Below are positions 47,178 to 54,880 of a stretch of DNA of 64,000 nucleotides, piece after piece. This DNA is from Bartonella kosoyi (GTDB lineage: Bacteria > Pseudomonadota > Alphaproteobacteria > Rhizobiales > Rhizobiaceae): the NCBI RefSeq assembly GCF_003606325.2, contig NZ_CP031843.2, positions 1,612,001 through 1,676,000 of the forward strand, written 5' to 3'. Made by a program: the position numbers and the translations under genes. Numbering within the stretch: position 1 is the stretch's first letter; every line of letters begins with the position of its first letter. The notes below the pieces were generated by a model that saw only the letters and a program-made list of their open reading frames with translations, was not told the DNA's origin and searched no databases.

Positions 47178-47493
47178 TCATTGTTAAAGGAGCAATTTCT
47201 ACACGCCCTATGATCTTAATCGCCCCCCCATCTTCACCCGTCACTTGCAAAGGCAAGATCTTACCAAGCAACGCTAAATAAGCCGCGGGGCATCTTATTG
47301 CCTGCTTTTCGAGATAAGAGATTAACCCCTCTTTCCCATACTTATTGCCTGCCAATTCAGCGGCTTTAAGAATTGCTTCTTTCAAAAGACGTGTATTCTT
47401 ATTGGGTACACCTTTGACACGCCCCATTCCTGCCTTAGGGGGTTTATATTTTTTCTTTGTTTGAGAAACCTGTTCTGTATTTTGTGATGTCAT
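47158..47493 (-). CDS. Probable terminase small subunit
   Basis: About 111 residues from the ATG at 47491-47493 (MTSQNTEQVSQTKKKYKPPK), with CTGGAGGG upstream. Contains the basic GMGRVKGVPNKNTRLLKEA block common in alphaproteobacterial phage proteins encoded directly before TerL. The helix-rich remainder fits a DNA-recognition subunit. The identification is positional; sequence alone is not diagnostic. Confidence 0.6.
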   Translation of the reverse strand: MTSQNTEQVSQTKKKYKPPKAGMGRVKGVPNKNTRLLKEAILKAAELAGNKYGKEGLISYLEKQAIRCPAAYLALLGKILPLQVTGEDGGAIKIIGRVEIAPLTMNDDKTD

Positions 47494-47514
47494 AAAATAC
47501 ACCCTCCAGATAAT

Positions 47515-47536
47515 AAAAAACCCCGCAAATGCGGGG
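47515..47536 (-). terminator. Intrinsic terminator ahead of the packaging genes
   Basis: A 16-base palindrome CCCCGCAAATGCGGGG (six-base stem) followed on the minus strand by six T, 22 bases before the TerS-like ATG. It would stop any leftward transcript from the RelBE side before the structural operon, or act as an attenuator. Confidence 0.8.
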
Positions 47537-47693
47537 ATTTTTGACTGTACATTTCCCTCTCTAGACACAATACGCCTAAGTACAGCAACGTCATTAAATA
47601 CGATTTGCTACACTTTGTCAACATAAAAATAACACATATTGATAATTTCAAAGGAGATCAGTTATAAAAAGCTCGCAAAAAATAACTTTTGCT

Positions 47694-47963
47694 TTAGCCT
47701 TTATATATATTTTTTCTATGTCCAACAGCTAAAACTAACACAACAAGTTCCTTATCATAAAGATCGCAAAGTATTCTGTAATCTCCTACACGATATCTCC
47801 ATAAACCCGATAATTGCCCTTTTAAGGGCTTACCTATTGCACGTACATCTTCAAGAGGGGCAACGTGTTGATCTAAAAAATCAACAATCCTCCGTGCTTC
47901 TTTTTTATCGCATTTTTTTAAAAAACTAAGAGCTTTTCTTTCATATCTAATCGTCCAAGCCAA
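47694..47963 (-). CDS. RelE-type toxin
   Basis: 89 residues of the RelE family of ribosome-dependent mRNA interferases: MAWTIRYERKALSFLKKCDK, then GKPLKGQLSGLWRYRVGDYR and the final VLAVGHRKNIY. Basic residues typical of RelE are present. It overlaps the antitoxin gene by 17 bp. Confidence 0.9.
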   Translation of the reverse strand: MAWTIRYERKALSFLKKCDKKEARRIVDFLDQHVAPLEDVRAIGKPLKGQLSGLWRYRVGDYRILCDLYDKELVVLVLAVGHRKNIYKG

Positions 47964-48174
47964 GCTCTTTCCTCACCTCTTCAGAGCTATAAAAAGTAGC
48001 TTCTCCTCTTCGAACACGCTCTCTTACTTGTGAAGCTAAATAATAATCCTCAGCTTCCTCGATTCCACGTTCAATAATCTCACGTAAATAAAAAGACTTT
48101 GTACGACCTGTCTTAGTTGCTAAATTATTCAAACGTGTTTCAAGTTCGCTAGGCAATCGAATAGATATCGTCAT
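47947..48174 (-). CDS. RelB-type ribbon-helix-helix antitoxin
   Basis: About 75 residues from ATG 48172-48174 (MTISIRLPSELETRLNNLAT). Ribbon-helix-helix N-terminus and acidic C-terminus (VRKELGLDD) that would wrap the toxin. First gene of the pair, preceded by a perfect palindromic operator. The longer frame to 48210 crosses that operator and is not used. Confidence 0.9.
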   Translation of the reverse strand: MTISIRLPSELETRLNNLATKTGRTKSFYLREIIERGIEEAEDYYLASQVRERVRRGEATFYSSEEVRKELGLDD

Positions 48175-48186
48175 AACGCAATCCTC

Positions 48187-48214
48187 ATCTTTGTATTCAC
48201 TGTAATACAAAGAT
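48187..48214 (-). promoter_or_regulatory. Palindromic operator of the RelBE pair
   Basis: Perfect inverted repeat with eleven-base arms (ATCTTTGTATT / AATACAAAGAT) around CACTGT, 13 bp upstream of the antitoxin ATG. Typical of autoregulation by a RelB-RelE complex. Confidence 0.75.
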
Positions 48215-48268
48215 AACGTCTTGTCCAGAAAAAGGTTTCACGTCATTCTGCAAAAGCACATAAAACAA

Positions 48269-48703
48269 TTACCATTTACTTTTTTGATCAAAATAGTTCT
48301 GAAGCGCATTAAGAGCAATGCGCAATGAATTCACAAGATATGGTAGCATTTGATCTTCTATAACGAGATGATTTATCGCGGCATAAAGATTATACTGTCT
48401 ATAGCGCTGTTGCGCTTCTTTTAGTGCCTCTTGCATGTTGATAAACTGCTCTGTTGCGAATGCTACCCACTTATCTCTTGCCTTATCATCAGATGATGAC
48501 GGCATTTCGTCATAAATCGCATTAGGCAAGCCTTTTGCACATAGATAATCGTTTCTTATCTGTAAGTACTGTTGCGCGGCGTCATATTGCTCTTGTGTAA
48601 GCACACCTTGCAAACAAAGCCGCCCTATGTAAGACCCAGAAAGTGGATTTTTTGCCTCGTATAGGGTTAAACCGAAGCGTTTTGCACGCATTTCTATTGC
48701 CAA
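48269..48703 (-). CDS. Phage hypothetical protein, probably 5'-truncated
   Basis: 144 residues from a TTG. Of a type seen in rhizobial prophages (AIEMRAKRFGLTLYEAKNPL, GSYIGRLCLQGVLTQEQYDA). Coding similarity seems to continue upstream of the TTG: the same frame reads KAPREAVDQL back to a TGA without any ATG or GTG, which suggests that the native N-terminus has been lost. It lies between the RelBE pair and the divergent integrase. Confidence 0.55.
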   Translation of the reverse strand: MAIEMRAKRFGLTLYEAKNPLSGSYIGRLCLQGVLTQEQYDAAQQYLQIRNDYLCAKGLPNAIYDEMPSSSDDKARDKWVAFATEQFINMQEALKEAQQRYRQYNLYAAINHLVIEDQMLPYLVNSLRIALNALQNYFDQKSKW

Positions 48704-48914
48704 TTGATCAACGGCTTCACGGGGTGCTTTTGCACGTGATCAACACACTGATTTATAATGATAATTCACTGTTTTGTATGTTGAATGAGAGTCTCGAATA
48801 ACGTAGGATTCTCTCATTTCAAATCTGTGTATGTTGTATCAATCAAAACCACTCATTTGCACATAACAAGTGGGATGAGTGTGTGGATCAAATTTGTATA
48901 AGAAAGGAGTAAAA

Positions 48915-50081
48915 ATGGTCCTTATGAACCGTCTTAATGCAAGATCTGTAGCAACATTGGGGGCTGGCAAATATAATGATGGTGCCGGCTTGCTTCTTCA
49001 TAAGCGTAAAGATGGAGGTGCTCAATGGATTTATCGTTATACCCTTCACGGGCGTCGTCGCGAAATGGGATTGGGAGCGTTGCGAGATGTTTCTTTAAAA
49101 AAAGCCCGTGAATGTGCAAATCAATGGCGTTCTGTTTTACGTGAGGGGCGTGACCCCATTAAAGAACGCGATAAACAAAAGCGTGAGACAATAAGCAATC
49201 TCCATTATTTAAAAGATATTGCCGTGGATGCTTTTGAAAGCCATAAAGCTGAATTAAAAGGGGATGGGAAAGATGGAATTTGGTTTTTACCTTTACGCCT
49301 TCATATTCTCCCTAAATTAGGCTGTTTACCCGTTTCAGAAATTACGCAAACAGAGATACGCGATACCCTTGCCCCTATTTGGCATACAAAAGCTGGAGCT
49401 GCTCGGACAGCATTGATGCGTCTCAAACTTTGTCTCAAACATGCAGCTGCTTTGGGTTTGGATGTTGATTTACAAGCAACAGAAAAAGCACGCGCTCTTT
49501 TAGGAAAACAACGTCATAAGATCACTAATAGACCAGCAATGGATTGGAGAGATATACCCGCTTTTTATAAAACACTTTGCCAAATAACAGCTATAACACA
49601 ACTGGCTTTGCGTTTGCTCATCTTGACAGGCGTTCGTACACATTCCTTACGTTATATTCATAAGGATCAGATTGATGGGGATATATGGACTATTCCTGCT
49701 GAGAATATGAAAGGAAGGCGTGATACAACAAAAGAATTTCGCGTACCCCTATCTTTAGAAGCTCTAAAAGTGATTGAACAAGCCAGTTGTATCTCTAAAA
49801 GTGATTTCATTCTGTCTTTTTCCGGTCGAGGTCCCCTTGCTGAGAATGTTATGTCAAAATATATGAAAAAAAATAAACTTGATGCCTGCCCGCATGGCTT
49901 TCGTTCTAGTTTACGCGATTGGCTTGCTGAAACAACCGATGCCCCCTATGAGGTTGCTGAAACCATTCTAAGTCATACGGTAGGCGGTAAAGTAGAGCGT
50001 GCCTATCGTCGTACTGACTATCTAGAACAGCGCCGTGTCTATATGGATAAATGGGCGGCTTATGTCACTGAGCAATCTTAG
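48915..50081 (+). CDS. Tyrosine-recombinase integrase (P4-type, DUF4102 N-terminus)
   Basis: About 388 residues from ATG 48915, which has AAAGGAG upstream. The N-terminal DUF4102 arm-binding domain (GAGLLLHKRKDGGAQWIYRYT) is followed by a SAM-like core-binding domain and the catalytic domain: Arg in LTGVRTHSLR, HGFRSSLRDW, the LSHTVGGKVE His, and Tyr in ERAYRR. All catalytic residues are present. It is the only gene of its strand apart from the AlpA-like gene and HigBA, so it could belong to this phage block or to the island on its right. Confidence 0.93.
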   Translation: MVLMNRLNARSVATLGAGKYNDGAGLLLHKRKDGGAQWIYRYTLHGRRREMGLGALRDVSLKKARECANQWRSVLREGRDPIKERDKQKRETISNLHYLKDIAVDAFESHKAELKGDGKDGIWFLPLRLHILPKLGCLPVSEITQTEIRDTLAPIWHTKAGAARTALMRLKLCLKHAAALGLDVDLQATEKARALLGKQRHKITNRPAMDWRDIPAFYKTLCQITAITQLALRLLILTGVRTHSLRYIHKDQIDGDIWTIPAENMKGRRDTTKEFRVPLSLEALKVIEQASCISKSDFILSFSGRGPLAENVMSKYMKKNKLDACPHGFRSSLRDWLAETTDAPYEVAETILSHTVGGKVERAYRRTDYLEQRRVYMDKWAAYVTEQS

Positions 50082-50084
50082 GAT

Positions 50085-50103
50085 ATGGGGTAATTTACCC
50101 CAT
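50085..50103. repeat. Perfect inverted repeat just after the integrase
   Basis: ATGGGGTAA and TTACCCCAT flank a single T, starting four bases after the integrase stop codon. No T run follows, so it is not a typical terminator. It could be a recombinase/excisionase binding or attachment-related site; this is inference. Confidence 0.5.
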
Positions 50104-50290
50104 CATCTGTGGATAACTTTCTCTCTCTGTTTTCTCATTCTCTCTCAATAAGACTCATAAATTATCACATCAGAAATTATATGATAATATACTGTTTTCT
50201 ATAAATAAAATACCTTCAAAAATAAACCAAAATGTGCTTAATAAATAGGCATGATTTGTTTCTATTTTTTGAAAATAAAAGGATTTTAGA

Positions 50291-50491
50291 ATGACTGAAA
50301 ATGATATTCTTTTAACTGACCGTGAAAGTGCACAATTGCTTCATATGAGTGTCTCAACTTTCCGCCGTCATGTTACCAATGGCTCTCTCCCAAAACCTTT
50401 AAAATTTGGTTTTTTATCGCGTTGGTTACAATCGGATCTTCTCAATGTAATCGAACAAGCAAAACAGCAACGTCAAAGTGACGCAGCATAA
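50291..50491 (+). CDS. AlpA-family excisionase/regulator
   Basis: 66 residues with a MerR-like winged helix-turn-helix: LLTDRESAQLLHMSVSTFRR and then NGSLPKPLKFGFLSRWLQSDL. AlpA-like proteins act as directionality factors or activators of adjacent P4-type integrases. It lies about 210 bp downstream of the integrase, same strand, with AAAAGGA before the start. Confidence 0.9.
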   Translation: MTENDILLTDRESAQLLHMSVSTFRRHVTNGSLPKPLKFGFLSRWLQSDLLNVIEQAKQQRQSDAA

Positions 50492-50522
50492 AAAAAACCT
50501 TGTCACGTAAGGACGGACAAGG
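50490..50522 (-). terminator. Terminator of the toxin/lipoprotein array
   Basis: Seven-base stem CCTTGTC/GACAAGG (50498-50504 with 50516-50522). Read on the minus strand it is followed by eight T, a strong intrinsic terminator, about 190 bp downstream of the last lipoprotein stop. It therefore closes the leftward FhaB array; on the plus strand the T run is weak, but it may also serve the AlpA-like gene. Confidence 0.75.
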
Positions 50523-50711
50523 CTTTCTCAAATTCACAATCCTAGAGAGTGCACAACCCATCCTATGACGCAACGTTATAGGATTACTAAGTGTATTCCC
50601 TACGTTATACTGCTTCACATACAGTGTTGAGATTGTTGGTTGAGGAGACAATCCCGCACAAGCATGGGAACACATGAATGTGGGGATTGTAGTTTCCACA
50701 AATAACAATAT
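50523..50711. other. Spacer between array and AlpA-like gene with a long imperfect hairpin
   Basis: No supported gene. ACAATCCCGCAC and GTGGGGATTGT (about 50651-50692) can form an eleven-base-pair stem with one bulge around a roughly 20-base loop. A minus-strand 88-codon ORF spans this region and the terminator, but I have no support for it. Confidence 0.35.
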
Positions 50712-51115
50712 TTAAGGATAGCATTCATATTGCTCTGGATGCTTTTTACAAAAAGGGCTGTTTAAGCGCTTTTTGACACTTCTCTGTGGAACAACAGCAC
50801 CTGGTCGACAAATCGGAAGATTTTCGGCTTTATGGTTTCCACACCACCCCCCCCCACATCATATTTATAGCGGAAACCTGCTTGAAGCATGCAAGCATCA
50901 ATGGTTGCCATTTGATTGAAACTACGATTTTGATTTTCTGGATCGGCATCATAAGGTGTTGGCATGCCACATTCTAATAAGGCTTTTCCTATCTCAGTAA
51001 AATCTGCTCCTGGCTTCTCCCATGCACCTATAGAAGATACGGGAGGTTTATTAAATTGGCATCCTGTTATGATAAACAAAACTACCACACCTAATAGCTT
51101 TAGAATTTGTTTCAT
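50712..51115 (-). pseudogene. Lipoprotein L4 (putative immunity protein, B' pair), off-frame at a poly-C tract
   Basis: Starts as a normal member of the array's lipoprotein family: MKQILKLLGVVVLFIITGC (lipobox I-T-G-C), QFNKPP, WEKPGADFTEIGKALLECGM. After residue ~88 the annotated frame changes into unrelated sequence ending at 50762. In the neighbouring frame the family C-terminus resumes exactly (ENLPICRPGAVVPQRSVKKR, ending PEQYECYP at 50712). The switch falls in a run of nine C at 50847-50855; ten or seven would restore the frame. It may be a phase-variable ON/OFF tract, decay, or a sequencing error. Its ATG overlaps the B' stop (ATGA). Confidence 0.8.
50847..50855 (-). repeat. Homopolymer tract of nine C (G on the coding strand)
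   Basis: The longest G/C homopolymer I noticed in an otherwise A+T-rich window. It lies inside the coding part of lipoprotein L4, at the exact point where the reading frame changes relative to its three paralogues. Slippage by +1 or -2 would give a full-length protein. Confidence 0.85.
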
Positions 51116-52623
51116 TTTTTACTCCTTGATTTACTTAAAGGAAATTGTTCTAGATGAGATGTGCCATAAAGTATGTTGCACATAGCATTCGCATGTCCAA
51201 GACAAGTATGAACGCTATTGGGATTTGTGAACATTCTCCGCCATTCTTTCCACATGTTACTACCAGCAGGTATTGTCTCATAGGTATAGTCATTGCCGCC
51301 AATAATTCTGCTGACAAAATCGTATCTATGACCATCAAAGCCAATCGTGGTCTGCTTGCCACCACTTACATACCTTAACAGACCGGATGCAGCCAAAACA
51401 TTAGCCGCTGGTCCATAGAAATTGATCGTTGTATTGCCAGCTACATCATTGATACCTTCTTGTTTGAAAGAATTCAGCGCATTAAAGCTTGTCATACTGC
51501 CACGACTATGGGCATCAAAATGCAATCCTGTATTACCATAGCGAAACATCAGATCTTTTGCTTCTTGTGTAGAATTCGTCAAACCCCAAAAGTTATTTTC
51601 CAGAAACTTCTGGTATCCTGCGACCAGAAGTTCTGAAATAGCAGAATCGGCTTGGGGGAACACAACAAAATAAAGTGGTTCATTTTTATTCTCCGCATGT
51701 TGCTCTGCATAAACAGCAGCCTCATAGGGTGGAGTAAAGATGCCATTGAGGGACACATGAACCTTGCCATCAGAGCCTTCTTGCAAATGCTGCTTTTCTT
51801 CATCCGTTAAATAATGAAACTTAGGAATTTTTTGTCCTCGAGCGTCTTTGATATACTGTCCATTTGCATCTATTTCATAGATTATATTGCCCTTTTCATC
51901 ACGGTCGACCACAGCGATGGGGTGTTCTTTGATAAACATGGTTCTATAGGAGTCATCGCTGTATTTAAACCCTTCTTCCAGCAATTGTATTGCCATTTCA
52001 CGGTTTTCATGGACGATTTGTTCCAGCTTGGCAACATCAAGCTGTTGTACACCCTTATGGGCGTTGGCAGTATCACGGTTAAGGGAGGCGATGGCTTGTT
52101 CCACATCTTGCCCCGTCAACGCCTTTTGCCCTGCTTCATTTGTCAGCACAATGGTGCTATCACTAATGGCGGATTTGGTATAGCCTTCCTCTGAATCTTT
52201 GGCTTTTGCATGATCTAAAACATTCTTGGCAATGTTTTTCCCGACACCGTATTTGCCTTGATACATGGGACCTCCCGCAGAAATACTGATCCCATCGCTG
52301 TTAGCTTGAGCATGCGCACTGTTGGTAATATCACTCGTTTTAATGGTTCCTGTAGTCAGTTTATTTTTGTTCGCCGGTGCGGTGCTATCAATAATTCCTC
52401 CGGTCATGGTTGTTGCACCCGCCACTGTAATATCAAAACCGCCATTACCGGTTTTAATGCCGGATTGCTCCACAACACTGTGATAATCACTAGAGGATTT
52501 GTCCTTTTGGAAAGAGGCGCTCATTGAACCTCCACCACCCGTTGCTCCAGCACCAAAGCCAACATTCTCATTAAAACGCTTTGCGAATGGTGTTGTGTTG
52601 TTAGGGTTGGCATTCATCTGCAT
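51112..52623 (-). CDS. Orphan FhaB/CdiA C-terminal module B' (lipase-like toxin domain)
   Basis: 503 residues. It starts inside the end of lipoprotein L3 (ATG 52623). Residues 1-20 come from that junction, then VGFGAGATGGGGSMSASF joins the same sequence as the full-length FhaB. A conserved pre-toxin region (to ~200) is followed by the C-terminal domain with a nucleophile-elbow-like DAHSRGSMTS at about 370, YDFVSRIIGG (candidate Asp) and SVHTCLGH (candidate His). There is no secretion signal, so it is silent unless recombined onto FhaB or expressed alone. About 3.8 kb from its near-identical sister B. The stop overlaps L4 by ATGA. Confidence 0.8.
   Translation of the reverse strand: MQMNANPNNTTPFAKRFNENVGFGAGATGGGGSMSASFQKDKSSSDYHSVVEQSGIKTGNGGFDITVAGATTMTGGIIDSTAPANKNKLTTGTIKTSDITNSAHAQANSDGISISAGGPMYQGKYGVGKNIAKNVLDHAKAKDSEEGYTKSAISDSTIVLTNEAGQKALTGQDVEQAIASLNRDTANAHKGVQQLDVAKLEQIVHENREMAIQLLEEGFKYSDDSYRTMFIKEHPIAVVDRDEKGNIIYEIDANGQYIKDARGQKIPKFHYLTDEEKQHLQEGSDGKVHVSLNGIFTPPYEAAVYAEQHAENKNEPLYFVVFPQADSAISELLVAGYQKFLENNFWGLTNSTQEAKDLMFRYGNTGLHFDAHSRGSMTSFNALNSFKQEGINDVAGNTTINFYGPAANVLAASGLLRYVSGGKQTTIGFDGHRYDFVSRIIGGNDYTYETIPAGSNMWKEWRRMFTNPNSVHTCLGHANAMCNILYGTSHLEQFPLSKSRSKK
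51900..52490. repeat. Near-identical block shared with 55665-56255 (B-type modules)
   Basis: The pre-toxin halves of modules B' and B, offset by 3765 bp, differ by only a few bases. They do not match the A-type constant region closely, which is why two module types can be distinguished. Confidence 0.75.
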
Positions 52624-53014
52624 TTTTGTACCTTTTACAAAAAGGGCTGTTTAAGCGCTTTTTGACACTCCGTTTTGGGATGACAGCACCAGGTTGGCAA
52701 ATGGGAAGGTTTTCTTCTCTAAATGTATAACACCATCCTCCTATCCTCGAAAGTTCCTCATTTTTATAGCGAAATCCTGATTGAATCATGCAAGCATAAA
52801 TTGTCGCTTTTGCATTAATGCTTACCTTTCTGTTTTCTGAATCCTCATCATAAGGGGTTGGCATGCCACATTCTAACAAGGCTTTTCCTACCTCTGTAAA
52901 ATCTGCCCCTGGCTTTTCCCACATACTGAGATACCCTGGAGAAGGCTTAAAAAAATTACATCCAGCTATCATAAATAAAACAAGCACACTCAATAATTTT
53001 AAGATGTATTTCAT
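52601..53014 (-). CDS. Lipoprotein L3 (putative immunity protein of module A')
   Basis: 137 residues. Lipoprotein signal MKYILKLLSVLVLFMIAGC (lipobox I-A-G-C), then KPSPGYLSMWEKPGADF, ALLECGMPTPYD, CMIQSGFRYKNE and a C-terminal block with three conserved Cys (WCYTFREENLPICQPGAVIP ... SPFCK). Closest to L1, which follows the other A-type toxin. Probable localisation is periplasmic face of a membrane. ATGA overlap with module A'; its 3' end overlaps the start of module B' by 23 bp. Confidence 0.82.
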   Translation of the reverse strand: MKYILKLLSVLVLFMIAGCNFFKPSPGYLSMWEKPGADFTEVGKALLECGMPTPYDEDSENRKVSINAKATIYACMIQSGFRYKNEELSRIGGWCYTFREENLPICQPGAVIPKRSVKKRLNSPFCKRYKNADECQP

Positions 53015-54399
53015 TTCTTGCCCCCTGATTGAATTGAATTAATTTGTATACGATGAGATGAGCCATAGAACGATGTACACACATCGCTTGCATGACCATA
53101 ACAAGCATGGACAGTAGGATAAGTCGTAAATATTCTCCATGCCTCGTTCCCAGGACTACTCCCTGAAGGGATCTTATCAAAAGTAGCAGGATTTCCACCA
53201 AACTTTATACCAACAAAGTCATATGCGTGGTTTTCTAAACCGACAGAGGTTTGCTTGCCATCACTTAAATAATCGAGTGTATTAGCCATCGATTGAGCGT
53301 TGTAAGCTGGACCAAAAAGATTGATACTCGTGTTGCCTGCTATACCGTGAATACCACGCTTTTCAAAATCATGCATTCCGTTACCTACCGTCATACTACC
53401 ACGGCTGTGCCCATCAATACGTAATCCGTCATTGCCATAAAGATACATTGTATTCTGGAACTTCTTGGTCGAATTGGTCAATCCAAAGAAAAATGTACCT
53501 TCAAAAAACTTCTGAAAAACCGCTATACCAACCTCTACTAGCATGTCTTTATCTTGCGGGAAATATGTAAAATACAGATGACCATGATCGTTGTCAGCAA
53601 ATTGGACGGCATAACGCGCGGCATCATCGGGGGAGGTAAAAATACCATTATAAAACATATGAACCTCGCCATCAGAGCCTTTTTGTAAATGATTTTCTTC
53701 CTCTGGTTTTAAAAAATGATACAGAGTAATATATTTTCCATCATTGCCTTTTATAGGTTTTCCATTTTCATCGGTTAAATAGAGGACATTGCCATTTTCA
53801 TCATGCGCAACTTCTCCTTCAGGATGTTTTGTGGCATAAGCGATTTTGTAAATTTTATAAAAATATCCCAATCCCTCATCGGATAAATCATTGATCATGT
53901 CTAAGCGATTATGCACTGCTCCCTCAAGGGATGTGGCGTCTATTGGTGCAACAGCCTGATGGGCTGTTGCAGTATTGCGGTTGAGAGAACCAATGATTTC
54001 TCCAGCATCTTGCCCCATGGACCTTTGGCCAGTTGTATTGGTTAGGATGATGGTTCCATCACTGATAGCGGATTTGGTTTCTCCTTCTGCGCCATCCTTG
54101 GCTTTGCCATGGTTTAAAACATTCTTGGTAATATTTTTTATCGTGTCATTTCCAGAAAGGCTAAAACCATGGCTGCTGGCTGTCGCATGGGCACTGTTGG
54201 TGATATCACTCGTCGTAATGCTTCCGGTGGTCAGACTATTTTTATCCGCTGAGGCACTGCTCGCAATAATGCCTCCGGTCAAGTTTGTTGTCCCCGTAAC
54301 TGTAATATCAAAACCGCCCGCCTCTGCTTTGATGCCTGATTGCTCTACAACACTGTGATAATCACTAGAGGATTTATCCTTGTTCAAAGAGGCGCTCAT
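53011..54399 (-). CDS. Orphan FhaB/CdiA C-terminal module A' (lipase-like toxin domain)
   Basis: 462 residues starting MSASLNKDKSSSDYHS; GGAGG lies upstream of this ATG. The frame is open further upstream (FAKRFNENVGFGAGATGG) but contains no start codon there. The first ~165 residues match the full-length FhaB almost exactly, then the sequence diverges. The toxin-like part has a canonical GHSRGS (G-x-S-x-G) at about 328, YDFVGIKFGG and TVHACYGH. No secretion signal. ATGA overlap with L3. Confidence 0.8.
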   Translation of the reverse strand: MSASLNKDKSSSDYHSVVEQSGIKAEAGGFDITVTGTTNLTGGIIASSASADKNSLTTGSITTSDITNSAHATASSHGFSLSGNDTIKNITKNVLNHGKAKDGAEGETKSAISDGTIILTNTTGQRSMGQDAGEIIGSLNRNTATAHQAVAPIDATSLEGAVHNRLDMINDLSDEGLGYFYKIYKIAYATKHPEGEVAHDENGNVLYLTDENGKPIKGNDGKYITLYHFLKPEEENHLQKGSDGEVHMFYNGIFTSPDDAARYAVQFADNDHGHLYFTYFPQDKDMLVEVGIAVFQKFFEGTFFFGLTNSTKKFQNTMYLYGNDGLRIDGHSRGSMTVGNGMHDFEKRGIHGIAGNTSINLFGPAYNAQSMANTLDYLSDGKQTSVGLENHAYDFVGIKFGGNPATFDKIPSGSSPGNEAWRIFTTYPTVHACYGHASDVCTSFYGSSHRIQINSIQSGGKK

Positions 54400-54439
54400 T
54401 GAACCTCCGCCACCCGTTGCTCCAGCACCAAAACCAACA
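53981..54439. repeat. 459-bp block identical to 58065-58523 (A-type modules)
   Basis: By eye these two stretches, 4084 bp apart, show no difference. They encode the constant pre-toxin part of module A' and of the full-length FhaB. Flanks diverge on both sides. Such identity between flanks that differ suggests recent duplication or gene conversion and provides a substrate for homologous recombination that would swap C-termini. Confidence 0.8.
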
Positions 54440-54475
54440 TTCTCATTAAAACGCTTTGCGAATGGTTTTGCGCTG

Positions 54476-54880
54476 TTAAGGTTGGCATTTACGGCTATTT
54501 TTATACTTTTTACAAAAAGGACTGTTTAAGCGCTTTTTGACACTTCTCTGTGGAACAACAGCCCCTGGTCGACAAATCGGAAGGTTTTCTTCTCTAAAAG
54601 TATAACACCACCCACCCTCATGTTCATTTTCATAATGAAAACCTGATTGAACCATACACGCATGAATTTTTGCCCATGCATTGATACTAAGTTTTCTGCT
54701 TTCTGGATCGGTATAATAAGGAGTTGGCATTCCACATTCTAACAAGGCTTTTCCTACTTCTGTAGAATCTGCTCCTGGTTTCTTCCACGCTGCCACCTCT
54801 CCTAGAGGAGGTTTGTTAAATTGACATCCTGTTATGATCAACAAAACTACCGCACCTAATAGCTTTAGAGTTTGTTTCAT
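54476..54880 (-). CDS. Lipoprotein L2 (putative immunity protein of module B)
   Basis: About 134 residues from ATG 54878-54880 (MKQTLKLLGAVVLLIITGC; a start four codons upstream is also open). It has lipobox I-T-G-C followed by QFNKPP, as in L4, the partner of the other B-type toxin. Conserved KKPGADSTEVGKALLECGMP and WCYTFREENLPIC, three late Cys. ATGA overlap with module B's stop. Confidence 0.82.
   Translation of the reverse strand: MKQTLKLLGAVVLLIITGCQFNKPPLGEVAAWKKPGADSTEVGKALLECGMPTPYYTDPESRKLSINAWAKIHACMVQSGFHYENEHEGGWCYTFREENLPICRPGAVVPQRSVKKRLNSPFCKKYKNSRKCQP

Larger units (their letters stand above)
23340..50490. mobile_element. Phage-derived block: defective podovirus-like prophage or domesticated gene-transfer-agent cluster
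   Basis: A contiguous run of phage genes, almost all on the minus strand. It contains packaging, portal, scaffold, capsid, adaptor, P22-like tail, ejection, tail-fibre and lysis functions, with an integrase and AlpA-like gene at the right end. No replication, repressor/antirepressor or recombination genes are recognisable. Three toxin-antitoxin pairs are embedded. The left edge is placed just after tRNA-Val and the right edge after the AlpA-like gene by gene content only; no att repeats were found. Confidence 0.75.

Noticed and set aside
50442..50708. 88-codon minus-strand ORF between AlpA-like gene and the array
   Set aside because: It spans the terminator and a hairpin and has no recognisable family; kept only as a described spacer.
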